The translations under genes and the position numbers were made by a program. Below are positions 1 through 6,164 of a stretch of DNA of 8,654 nt, piece after piece; position 1 is the first letter of the stretch; each line of letters begins with the position of its first letter. Origin of the DNA: Bacillota bacterium (GTDB lineage Bacteria; Bacillota; Clostridia; Clostridiales; Clostridiaceae); NCBI GenBank assembly GCA_030706065.1, contig JAUZPH010000137.1, positions 1 through 8,654 of the forward strand. The letters run 5' to 3'. The notes below the pieces were generated by a model that ran no database searches, was not told where the DNA came from, and saw nothing but the letters and a program-made list of their open reading frames with translations.

Positions 1-1416
1 AATATAATTCCGGGCAGTTTCATCTTCAGGAATAAAAAGCAGCGTATTCTCCGATGCTGAATTCAAAAATGGTTCAATGCCTCCGTTAACAGTTTTAAAG
101 TCACACCATATCTCCGCACTGAGAAGGTGAACCTGCTGCCAGGTTCCCTCCTTTGCAAAGTGCCCTGCAGCGGTATATAAGCTGTAACCCTGATATTTTC
201 TATCCTGGCCCATTTCTCTGAGTGTCAGCTCGATCTTATCATCCTTAAGATTAATCAGATTACGAGATATATCCTGTTCATAAAACAATATGCCCAGTAC
301 TATAGCCACTGCCAGCATACCTTTATATAAGTATTTTATATTCCACTTCTTCAGAGCATTGGCAAATACGCCGCCGCACAGAACTGCAATCGGAGGGTAC
401 TCAGGCAGTATGTACCAGCCAATTTTAGTGCTTGCGGCGGAGTAGAGCCCTAAAGGAACAGCCAGCCAGAGAAAGAGTGCCAATCTGTAATTACTTGTAC
501 ATCCTTTCAGATTGTGGCTGTATATGATTACATAGGCAATAAGGCATAGAAGAAGAAGTATGATCCATAATTCGGAATAGTAATAGACATACTGAAAATA
601 ATAACCGATACCCCCGGTATGGCCTTCAAGGGACTTGGAGGAACGAGCCAAAAGGTCGTACTCAACCATGTTCTTAAAGAAGGAAAGTCCGTCCTTCTGC
701 ATCCTGAGTAAAGCCCAGATAAGAATTGGAAGTAAAAAACTGCAGAAAAGTAACAACCACTCCTTCAGTTTCAGACGCAGGAAGGTTCTGCTTATAATGA
801 TATACCCCCCTACAACGCATAGTATTGGAAATGCATGCCAGCTCTTGGTGAGAAAAGCCAGCGATGCAAAAAGTGCCGACAGGTATAAATATTTCCTACC
901 CCTGTCAAGCAGCATTACCGACAGCACGGACAATGTAAAAAGTAATACATAAAGAGAATCGGCTTCTGCATTCCTCGCGCTGTGCAAAAGAATATACTGA
1001 GTCGATGTGGCGAGTATTATTGCAGATATTAAAGAGGCAAGCCTGCCGTGTTTATATTTCACAAACAGGCCCACCGCCAGAATTGTCAACAGCGCACTGA
1101 GGCAGGAAAACATCCTCAAGCCTACCATATTGAAGCCAAAAATCTTGTAACCAAGGATTATTATCCAAAAGCTCAAGGGCGGCTTCAGATTCCAATAATC
1201 GATTTTATAGGCATATGTATTCACTATAAGCTCCTTGTTTTTCAGCATTTCATAGGCATTAATTCCATGTCTTGCTTCATCAAATTCTGTACTCGATATG
1301 CCTATCTTATAAAAGATGTTGAATATGGCTGCAGCAATAATCAGCATAAAAAACAAGCGGTAATGCCTTTCTATGAAATCTATTGCCTTATCCAAAACAG
1401 AAATGTTTTTATCCAT
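1..1416 (-). CDS. GT39/ArnT-like polytopic membrane glycosyltransferase, C-terminus cut by window edge
   Basis: The minus strand is open from an ATG at 1416 to base 1, giving 472 codons without a stop; the C-terminus lies outside the window. The protein is rich in hydrophobic helices, the first at about residues 21-38. It then shows the GT-C hallmark in the first extracytoplasmic loop, FDEARHG (45-51), whose acidic pair is the presumed catalytic/metal site in PMT/ArnT enzymes. Further family signs are NLKPPLSFW (76-84), ARNAEADSLY (147-156) and KIGWYILPEYPPIAV (331-345). Enzymes of this family move a sugar from a polyprenyl-phosphate donor to a lipid, protein or wall polymer at the outer membrane face; the substrate here cannot be told. 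The start is supported by a G-rich Shine-Dalgarno (GGGGGGAT) 5 nt upstream. The gene is divergent from the oxidoreductase. Shorter ORFs on the other strand in this interval are shadows. Confidence 0.9.
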   Translation of the reverse strand, partial: MDKNISVLDKAIDFIERHYRLFFMLIIAAAIFNIFYKIGISSTEFDEARHGINAYEMLKNKELIVNTYAYKIDYWNLKPPLSFWIIILGYKIFGFNMVGLRMFSCLSALLTILAVGLFVKYKHGRLASLISAIILATSTQYILLHSARNAEADSLYVLLFTLSVLSVMLLDRGRKYLYLSALFASLAFLTKSWHAFPILCVVGGYIIISRTFLRLKLKEWLLLFCSFLLPILIWALLRMQKDGLSFFKNMVEYDLLARSSKSLEGHTGGIGYYFQYVYYYSELWIILLLLCLIAYVIIYSHNLKGCTSNYRLALFLWLAVPLGLYSAASTKIGWYILPEYPPIAVLCGGVFANALKKWNIKYLYKGMLAVAIVLGILFYEQDISRNLINLKDDKIELTLREMGQDRKYQGYSLYTAAGHFAKEGTWQQVHLLSAEIWCDFKTVNGGIEPFLNSASENTLLFIPEDETARNYI

Positions 1417-1644
1417 GTGTATCCCCCCGCATTTAAAGTGCATTAAGCCAGCTTTAGGACATCAACCCTTTATAACCGGTGACAGGTATCGGCTGAAATC
1501 TTGTAAATGCTGGTAATACATAGCTGATGCTAAAAATCCCCTTATATACTTTAACACAAATTTACAAAAATTTATACATATAGTTACATAATATAATCGG
1601 TTTGGTCGGTTCACAGCCAGTATGCCGGTAACCCATAATTGTAT
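1417..1644. other. Intergenic leader of the glycosyltransferase, no gene seen
   Basis: This A/T-rich stretch separates the divergent glycosyltransferase and oxidoreductase genes. On the minus strand it must hold the glycosyltransferase promoter, but I find no -35/-10 pair of convincing spacing. The best -10-like sequence is TATATA around 1544-1549, without a good -35. A 5-bp pairing (CCAGC at 1448-1452 with GCTGG at 1509-1513) could close a loop in the leader RNA; that is too weak to call a riboswitch. A 73-codon minus-strand ORF here (1462-1683) has no ribosome binding site and is not called. Confidence 0.4.
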
Positions 1645-1673
1645 TTGGAATCTCTTTGTTATAAAATTATAAT
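1645..1673 (+). promoter_or_regulatory. SigA-type promoter of the Gfo/Idh/MocA gene
   Basis: TTGGAA (1645-1650) is followed after exactly 17 bp by a perfect TATAAT (1668-1673). Transcription would start near 1680, leaving a leader of about 60 nt before the gene. No operator palindrome is evident. Confidence 0.7.
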
Positions 1674-1739
1674 GCTCTAACATAAAATAGTCTTTATAAT
1701 GTAAATATATTTATAGATGCGGAAGGAGATATGACTTAT

Positions 1740-2708
1740 ATGAAAATGGCTATTCTGGGTGCCGGCTCTATAGCAAGGTCTATGTCGGCAACAATAAGAG
1801 AAATGGAGGAAATTACAAACTATGCCGTTGCCTCCAGAGATTATAAGAAGGCTGAAGCCTTTGCGAAGGAATTCGGCTTTGAAAAAGCCTATGGTTCCTA
1901 TGAGGAAATGTTATCGGACCCCGAGGTGGAACTGGTCTATGTTGCAACACCTCACTCCCATCACTACGAACATGTAAAACTCTGTCTGAATCACGGAAAA
2001 CATGTATTATGCGAAAAGGCCTTTGCCATCAATGCAAAGCAGGCAGAAGAAATGTTTGCTCTGGCTGCGGAAAAGAAACTTTTACTTACGGAGGCCATAT
2101 GGACCAGATATATGCCCCTTAGGAAAACCCTGAATGATATCATTGCCGATGGAGTTATCGGGCGTCCCAGTATACTCACTGCCAATCTCGGCTATGTAAT
2201 AAACCATATTCCAAGATTGATTGAACCATCCCTGGCAGGAGGTGCGCTGCTGGATGTGGGGGTATATACCCTGAATTTTGCACTTATGGCCTTTGGAAAC
2301 GACATTGAGAGGATTACCTCAACGGCGGTTCTCACAGACAAGGGGGTAGATGAACAAAACAGTTTAACCGTTGTATTCAAGGATGGAAAAATGGCTGTTC
2401 TGCACAGTACTATACTGTCACAAACAGACCGTCAGGGGATAATAAACGGCAGTAAAGGTTACATTGTGGTCGATAACATAAATAATCCCGAAAGACTCCG
2501 GGTATTCGATCTTAACCGGAAGGAAACCGCCTGTTATGAGGCCCCGAAGCAGATTTCCGGCTATGAGTACGAGGTAATTGCCTGTATAAGGGCAATCGAG
2601 GAAGGGAAACTGGAATGTGAAGAAATGCCTCATTCAGAGACTATAATGGTTATGAAGCTTATGGATGGGCTGAGAAAAGAATGGGGAGTCATCTATCCCG
2701 GAGAATAA
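1740..2708 (+). CDS. Gfo/Idh/MocA family NAD(P)-dependent oxidoreductase
   Basis: This is a 322-residue soluble oxidoreductase of normal length for the family. The N-terminal Rossmann fold starts with AILGAGSIA (about residues 4-12), the dinucleotide-binding loop. Family signatures follow: VATPHSHHYEH (68-78), VLCEKAFAIN (89-98; the lysine of the EKP-type motif, here EKA, is the usual catalytic/cofactor residue), TEAIWTRYMP (117-126) and GGALLDVGVYTL (167-178), where Asp and Tyr belong to the active site. The TEAxWTR and DVGVY motifs place it near the dimeric dihydrodiol dehydrogenase/glucose-fructose oxidoreductase-like branch, so a sugar or polyol substrate is plausible but not determined. 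Start choice: AAGGAG (1723-1728) lies only 2 nt before an in-frame ATG at 1731 but 11 nt before the ATG at 1740, so 1740 (MKMAILGAG) is preferred; 1731 would add three residues. It is monocistronic, with its own promoter and terminator. Confidence 0.93.
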   Translation: MKMAILGAGSIARSMSATIREMEEITNYAVASRDYKKAEAFAKEFGFEKAYGSYEEMLSDPEVELVYVATPHSHHYEHVKLCLNHGKHVLCEKAFAINAKQAEEMFALAAEKKLLLTEAIWTRYMPLRKTLNDIIADGVIGRPSILTANLGYVINHIPRLIEPSLAGGALLDVGVYTLNFALMAFGNDIERITSTAVLTDKGVDEQNSLTVVFKDGKMAVLHSTILSQTDRQGIINGSKGYIVVDNINNPERLRVFDLNRKETACYEAPKQISGYEYEVIACIRAIEEGKLECEEMPHSETIMVMKLMDGLRKEWGVIYPGE

Positions 2709-2724
2709 TCCGGCAAAAAAAGAG

Positions 2725-2761
2725 AAAGGAGATGAGCCTTTATGGGGCTGCTCTCCTTTTT
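2725..2761 (+). terminator. Rho-independent terminator of the oxidoreductase gene
   Basis: AAAGGAG (2725-2731) pairs with CTCCTTT (2753-2759). An inner stem of AGCC (2735-2738) and GGCT (2746-2749) strengthens it, and the T-run is 2757-2761. It begins 17 nt after the stop codon. Confidence 0.85.
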
Positions 2762-2841
2762 CATTTGTTTCCCGCCATCAGGTTTTACCTTCCGACAGTC
2801 CATTCAAACAGATATTTTTTCATTCACAGTATGCTTTCATA

Positions 2842-2944
2842 AAAAAGAGCACTGTACCATCTGCAGAGAGGCTTTCTTATAAACAGGTGGTAAAAGTGTT
2901 GATAAAGAAGTATGCGTTTCCTGCAGGGTGCAGATACTCTTTTT
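2842..2944. repeat. About 103-bp imperfect inverted repeat, possible long terminator or small structured RNA
   Basis: The two ends pair in register. AAAAAGAG (2842-2849) pairs with CTCTTTTT (2937-2944), CTGTACC (2852-2858) with GGTGCAG (2927-2933, one G-T wobble), and CTGCAG (2861-2866) with CTGCAG (2921-2926). Further in, CTTTCTTAT (2872-2880) can pair with ATAAAGAAG (2902-2910) with one mismatch. Both outer arms end in a T-run in their own reading direction, so the element could terminate transcripts from either side. On the minus strand it lies 15 nt past the stop of the small ORF at 2960-3046. A competing local hairpin, AGTAT/ATACT around CTGCA/TGCAG (2909-2938), also precedes the plus-strand T-run. 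A degenerate MITE-like insertion is an alternative reading. Confidence 0.5.
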
Positions 2945-2959
2945 AGCGTATACTATAAA

Positions 2960-3046
2960 TTAAAAGTTTTTACCGACGCAGACTATATATTTATCGGTTT
3001 TTTTGCCCGGCTTTTTAGTGGAAGTTTTAACCTTGATTTTTTTCAT
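2960..3046 (-). CDS. Putative 28-residue Lys-rich small protein
   Basis: An ATG at 3046 opens a 28-codon frame ending in TAA at 2960-2962. GAGGGG (3055-3060), 8 nt upstream, is a plausible though not ideal ribosome binding site. The peptide starts MKKIKVKTSTKKPGKK and ends KYIVCVGKNF: a strongly basic N-terminal half, then a short hydrophobic stretch with one Cys. Codons such as CCG-GGC and GTC-TGC-GTC-GGT make it stand out from its very A/T-rich surroundings. I do not recognise the sequence. It lies downstream, on the same strand, of the attenuator-like hairpin at 3172-3195 and just upstream of the long inverted repeat, so it could be the only cistron of a tiny transcription unit. It may equally be a chance frame. 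Confidence 0.35.
   Translation of the reverse strand: MKKIKVKTSTKKPGKKTDKYIVCVGKNF
2972..3004 (+). terminator. Weak plus-strand terminator-like hairpin
   Basis: ACCGA (2972-2976) pairs with TCGGT (2994-2998) across a 17-nt A/T-rich loop, and is followed by a run of seven T (2998-3004). It lies inside the small minus-strand ORF, so it may be incidental. Confidence 0.25.
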
Positions 3047-3171
3047 CTCAATTACCCCTCTATAAAAGATTTATATCATATCTTCTATAATTATGTACAA
3101 GCTATAGAAATTTATTCAGCAGTGCATAAACTAATTTTAAATTCCACATGAAAATTTCCTTCTTTTTAAAT

Positions 3172-3229
3172 AAAAAAAGACAGCCCTTTCGGCTGAAGCT
3201 CCCGACGCCTTACCTGTCACAGCGGAAAG
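3172..3229 (-). promoter_or_regulatory. Attenuator-like bistable RNA leader with intrinsic terminator (minus strand)
   Basis: Read on the minus strand, CAGCC-GAAAG-GGCTG (3195-3181) followed by a run of seven T (3178-3172) is a short GC-rich intrinsic terminator. The segment CAGCCGAAAG (3195-3186) that forms its 5' arm and loop can instead pair with CTTTCCGCTG (3229-3220), 9 of 10 bases, giving a mutually exclusive antiterminator-like stem over a 24-nt loop. A third pairing, GACAG (3218-3214) with CTGTC (3183-3179), also competes. Such exclusive pairings are typical of transcription attenuators and riboswitch expression platforms. I cannot match the loop to any riboswitch family I know. No well-spaced minus-strand promoter is visible upstream. 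The same pairings exist in plus-strand RNA, where they would lie about 60 nt before the small membrane protein. Confidence 0.4.
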
Positions 3230-3288
3230 AACCAATTTTTACAGTTTTTCATATTATAAACTAAAAAATGATATGGCGGGGTTCCAAA

Positions 3289-3507
3289 ATGAACAGAGCA
3301 GATCAAACCACTGTTTTGATTCTTATTTTATGTGTATTAATAGCCGTTGATTTAATATTCTTCAGCGGCCCGAAAAGTGCCCGCGGCCTTGGAGCAGAGG
3401 ACCTCGAGGCAGAGGTTGTTTCCTCGGAAGCAGCTCAGGCTTCTGCGAGTGCGTCTGCTGCAAGTGCATCTGCTGCAGCTGCTGCTTCGGCAGCGGTATT
3501 CTTTTAA
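3289..3507 (+). CDS. Small single-pass membrane protein with Ala/Ser-rich tail, unknown function
   Basis: This 72-residue protein has three parts: a short polar N-terminus (MNRADQ), one clear membrane helix or uncleaved signal anchor (about residues 8-26), and a low-complexity tail. The tail is first acidic (GAEDLEAEVVSSE, about 34-46), then almost pure Ala and Ser to the end, closing with VFF. I do not recognise a family. The frame also allows an ATG at 3268 (seven extra residues), but that has no ribosome binding site, whereas the ATG at 3289 has GGCGGGG about 7 nt upstream. The tail DNA is a degenerate GCN/AGY triplet run, so its length may vary between strains. A strong terminator follows 77 nt later, which supports a transcribed gene. 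The reverse-strand ORF over the same bases reads as Gln/Leu/Pro-rich noise. Confidence 0.55.
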   Translation: MNRADQTTVLILILCVLIAVDLIFFSGPKSARGLGAEDLEAEVVSSEAAQASASASAASASAAAAASAAVFF

Positions 3508-3584
3508 GTGCGTGTAAACAACTTGGAATTGGATGGCAGCAATTCACCAGTATGAGAATTATTGATTCTTAACATCAGGCGCAT

Positions 3585-3614
3585 AAAAAAGTACCGGCTA
3601 AACCGGTACTTTTT
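3585..3614. terminator. Bidirectional rho-independent terminator between convergent genes
   Basis: GTACCGG (3591-3597) pairs perfectly with CCGGTAC (3603-3609) across a 5-nt CTAAA loop. The A-run (3585-3590) and T-run (3610-3614) make it a terminator in both directions. It serves the small membrane protein gene (plus) and the gshA-gshB operon (minus). Confidence 0.92.
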
Positions 3615-3658
3615 CTGACATGCCTCAACATTCTGAGCCCTAATGAAATTTTGAGCAT

Positions 3659-4645
3659 CTAAAAACCTAACAAATCCAGGACCTTTTTCTCAACATATCT
3701 TTCCTTTCCTATATAAGGATATCTATGGATATGAAGAGCTGGATTAAAGTTCAGTTCTATTATGGAGTAGTTCTGAAAATCCGGATTCTCTTTAATATCT
3801 TTAATGATAATATCGGCACCGCAAATCTGTGCTCCTACCGCCTTTGCTGCCTTTAGTGCGATTTCCTTGTAATCTTCAAGTACGTCATCGGTATAATCAA
3901 TACTGTCGCCTCCGGTGCTTATATTGGAATTTTCTCTGAGATAGACAATCTCCCCTTCCGCCGGAACATACTCAAAGGTTCTGTCTTGAAGTTGGAGGTA
4001 ACTCTTTTCAACATCCCCAAGCCTGATTTTCTCTAAGGGTTTTGAATATCCGCTGCCTCTCAGGGGATTCCTGTTTTTCTCTTGTACAAGCTTCATGATA
4101 TTATCGGCACCATTGCCTGTAACATTTGCCGGAACTCTGTGAAGTACCGCCGGCACCTCACCACCGATAACCAAAAACCTGTATTCCTTTCCTTCAAAGA
4201 ATTCTTCAATTATTATTGAACTTTCCAGCTCAAAAGCAGCTTCCAGGGCTCTTTTATAAGCCTCGAGGGGTTCTGTTTTCTTCAGAATAAAGACACCCTC
4301 CCCAAAATTAGTGGACTTCGGCTTGATGACGATATCTTTATTCTGGAACTTTGCATAGCTTCCCAATCCTTCTGCGATTGAGTGAACAAGCACTCCCTGG
4401 GGCACATTAATGCCGGCCTCACACAAAAGCAGTTTTGTAACTTCCTTATTTTCCATTATTAACGGAGCAATATAGCTATCAGCAGAGGTCTTGGTTGCCT
4501 GTTTTATATATTCGACTTTGTTGCCTTTCACAAGCCGTATGAAATTATCAGTTTCATCAAGGATGTCAACTTTTATGCCTCTTTCCAAAGCCTCTCGCAT
4601 GAGTATCTGAGTAGAAAGTTCCATGGATTCATAATCAGTAAGCAT
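3659..4645 (-). CDS. gshB: ATP-grasp glutathione synthetase, C-terminal half of GshF as a separate protein
   Basis: This 328-residue protein matches the C-terminal ATP-grasp part of bifunctional GshF, which joins glycine to gamma-glutamylcysteine using ATP in the cytoplasm. It is not the E. coli GshB type. It begins at the point where the fused protein continues (MELSTQILMREALERG, 8-23). ATP-grasp features in order are VIKPKSTNFGEGV (106-118; Lys and the Gly-rich loop that closes over ATP), IIEEFFEGKEYR (145-156), HRVPANVTGNG (169-179), NISTGGDSID (241-250), GADIII (276-281) and IIELNFNPALHIH (295-307), with the metal-binding Glu and Asn. Its ATG overlaps the gshA stop by 11 nt, and an excellent Shine-Dalgarno, AGGGAGGT (4651-4658, 5-nt spacing), is embedded in the last gshA codons. 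Translation is therefore probably coupled, and the split is natural rather than a frameshift. Gene symbol by function; gshF 3' half is equivalent. Confidence 0.9.
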   Translation of the reverse strand: MLTDYESMELSTQILMREALERGIKVDILDETDNFIRLVKGNKVEYIKQATKTSADSYIAPLIMENKEVTKLLLCEAGINVPQGVLVHSIAEGLGSYAKFQNKDIVIKPKSTNFGEGVFILKKTEPLEAYKRALEAAFELESSIIIEEFFEGKEYRFLVIGGEVPAVLHRVPANVTGNGADNIMKLVQEKNRNPLRGSGYSKPLEKIRLGDVEKSYLQLQDRTFEYVPAEGEIVYLRENSNISTGGDSIDYTDDVLEDYKEIALKAAKAVGAQICGADIIIKDIKENPDFQNYSIIELNFNPALHIHRYPYIGKERYVEKKVLDLLGF

Positions 4646-6113
4646 TTAATACCTCCCTGCATATATTTTTATTGATTAGTGCCCGTCTTACACCAAAGTC
4701 AATAAAGCTTTCATCATTTTCAGCCATCTCGCTGATAATCTTTGAGGAGGGCAGCAGGCCCGCATTCATTACCTTTTCATATTCCACATCAATAACCGGT
4801 ACATAAAGTTCTTCGCCAAGGTATTCATCAATTAGCCATGCAATTGCCTTCAAATCTTTAAATATCTCCGAAGACCAGTCCCTTAGGGGAATCAAACCTC
4901 CTTGGGTTCTATTAAGCTTTAAACCATCTCTGCGACCAAACAGGGCTGCTGCATGATGATTGGCATTAATTATCTGATATTCCTCAGGATTTATCAGCTC
5001 ACTGCAGGAGAACAGGCAGTACAGTACAAAGACATGCATAAAGCGCAGTTGATTCAAGCCTACTCCTGTTTTTTCATACGGATTCAGGTCTAATATCCTT
5101 AATTCAATATATTTGATGCCTCTTTTTTCCAAAGCATCAATCTGTGTTTCATTTTCTTCCAAAGTCTGCTTGAAACGCACTGAAGAATAATATTCGCTGT
5201 CCCTCTGAAGAACATTGGAATTCAACTGAAGCTGAGTGCCGCTTTTGTAAATTTCCAGTCTTTCATACTTTCTGCTTTTTGTTGCCAGCAGCGTACGGAT
5301 ATCATTGATGTATCCCACCAGACTATTATAGGATACGGTATATTTCCGCTGGAGTGCACTTGAGTAACCGAACCGGCTCACCCTGAGAGACACTGCATAT
5401 CTTTTGTAATCTTTTAGTCTGGTGCAGCATTCCGGGCAGCATTTCCGTACTATTCTTAATTCCTGAAAAATCACGGGGTCATAGGTCCGGTCAGCGGCGG
5501 GAGAGGCTCCGAAAAGGTATATGAGAAGCCAGCGGTACCTCAGATAATTTCTTGTTAAAATAAGATACAGCTGATTTTTGAATCCATCCTTGTCTGCAGT
5601 ACTGTCAAAATTATCATGAAGAAAGTCAATCAGCTTTTCGCCAAGAGAGTAATTGTAGTGGATGCCGGATATGAGCTGCATCTTTTTCCCGTACCTCAAG
5701 GCCAGCCCATTTCTGTAAATCTCCTTTTCGGAACCTTTCTTCCCGGACTGAAACTTAGCGATGGGTATTTTGTCTTCCTCCGGCAGCCTGGGTGGCATGC
5801 TTAGGGGCCACAGCAGCTCATCTTCCAAACCATTTTCTACTTCTAATTGTTTTTCAACAAGAAATTTATAGGTTTCATCGATAGTAGCCAAGGGAGGCGT
5901 AATTATTTCGATCTGACTTTCGGAAAAGTCAGTGGTGATATAAGGGTTGGTGAACTTATCTCCGAATACGGCAGGATGATCCGTCAGTGCCATATCTCCC
6001 TCCTGTGTAATTCTCACGGATTCCTTTTCCAAGCCAAACCTTCCGTCTAGAAGTAATCCGCCGTCTCCTTTGTTAGAAATCATACGAAGAATCTTTTCAA
6101 AATTCCAATCCAT
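4635..6113 (-). CDS. gshA: Glutamate-cysteine ligase, N-terminal half of GshF type as a separate protein
   Basis: This 492-residue protein makes gamma-glutamylcysteine from glutamate, cysteine and ATP, the first and committed step of glutathione synthesis. Motifs of the GshA/GshF ligase are GRFGLEKESVRI (24-35), YITTDFSESQIEIITPP (58-74), LLWPLSMPP (100-108), ISGIHYNYS (148-156), LIYLFGASPAAD (197-208), VRFKQT (312-317) and KYIELRILDLNP (334-345). Length agrees with the ligase part of GshF. The true start is the ATG at 6113, with GGAGG (6119-6123) 5 nt upstream; an upstream in-frame TTG at 6125 overlaps that Shine-Dalgarno and is rejected. Unusual is a cysteine cluster, CCPECC (225-230), just before the conserved SLRVSRFGYSS. 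The gene is first of a two-gene operon with gshB and lies downstream of marR, with paired MarR-type palindromes at its promoter. Confidence 0.93.
   Translation of the reverse strand: MDWNFEKILRMISNKGDGGLLLDGRFGLEKESVRITQEGDMALTDHPAVFGDKFTNPYITTDFSESQIEIITPPLATIDETYKFLVEKQLEVENGLEDELLWPLSMPPRLPEEDKIPIAKFQSGKKGSEKEIYRNGLALRYGKKMQLISGIHYNYSLGEKLIDFLHDNFDSTADKDGFKNQLYLILTRNYLRYRWLLIYLFGASPAADRTYDPVIFQELRIVRKCCPECCTRLKDYKRYAVSLRVSRFGYSSALQRKYTVSYNSLVGYINDIRTLLATKSRKYERLEIYKSGTQLQLNSNVLQRDSEYYSSVRFKQTLEENETQIDALEKRGIKYIELRILDLNPYEKTGVGLNQLRFMHVFVLYCLFSCSELINPEEYQIINANHHAAALFGRRDGLKLNRTQGGLIPLRDWSSEIFKDLKAIAWLIDEYLGEELYVPVIDVEYEKVMNAGLLPSSKIISEMAENDESFIDFGVRRALINKNICREVLNAY
4651..4658 (-). promoter_or_regulatory. 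Ribosome binding site of gshB inside gshA
   Basis: The minus strand reads AGGGAGGT, 5 nt before the gshB ATG, within the gshA codons for Arg-Glu-Val near the C-terminus. The near-ideal match argues for independent, coupled initiation of the second protein. Confidence 0.85.
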
Positions 6114-6134
6114 AATTTCCTCCAAAATATACTG

Positions 6135-6162
6135 ATTATATATTTCAAGTTGTGTAATACAA
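6135..6162 (-). promoter_or_regulatory. Alternative gshA promoter with perfect -10
   Basis: TATAAT (6140-6135) is preceded after 16 bp by a weak -35, TTGTAT (6162-6157). It would start transcription near 6128, giving a leader of about 15 nt, the same layout as the marR promoter. Operator O1 (6148-6164) covers its -35 and half its spacer. It competes with the promoter at 6165-6194; sequence alone does not say which is used. Confidence 0.45.
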
Positions 6163-6164
6163 CT
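6148..6164. promoter_or_regulatory. MarR operator O1 (gshA proximal)
   Basis: AGTTGTGTAATACAACT is a 17-bp palindrome with a single mismatched pair around a central A. It is identical at 15 of 17 positions to O3 on the marR promoter and, in reverse complement, to O2. Its centre (6156) is 21 bp, two helical turns, from the centre of O2. Size and symmetry fit a winged-helix MarR dimer. Confidence 0.75.

Noticed and set aside
635..1446. Plus-strand ORFs of 105 and 132 codons (635-952 and 1048-1446)
   Set aside because: They lie opposite the continuous minus-strand glycosyltransferase frame, lack ribosome binding sites and show no family features.
1462..1683. Minus-strand 73-codon ORF in the divergent intergenic region
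   Set aside because: No Shine-Dalgarno before its ATG, overlaps the oxidoreductase promoter, and the sequence is not recognisable as a protein.
2912..3151. Plus-strand 79-codon ORF
   Set aside because: Its ATG lies inside the inverted repeat without a ribosome binding site, and its composition is that of T-rich noncoding DNA.
3165..3245. Known riboswitch classes (c-di-GMP I and II, c-di-AMP, ZTP, fluoride, glycine, TPP, T-box)
   Set aside because: I compared conserved core motifs from memory and none fits on either strand, so only an unclassified attenuator-like structure is reported.
3362..3547. Minus-strand 61-codon ORF opposite the small Ala/Ser-rich protein
   Set aside because: Gln/Leu/Pro-rich shadow of the triplet run, with no start signals.
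4635..4645. GshF broken by a frameshift
   Set aside because: The second ORF has a strong, correctly spaced ribosome binding site and starts at the domain boundary, so a true two-gene arrangement is more likely.
5616..6050. Plus-strand ORFs at 5616-5804 and 5847-6050
   Set aside because: Shadows of gshA without start signals.
6114..6125. Upstream TTG start of gshA at 6125
   Set aside because: It overlaps the GGAGG that serves the ATG at 6113; initiation there would leave no ribosome binding site.
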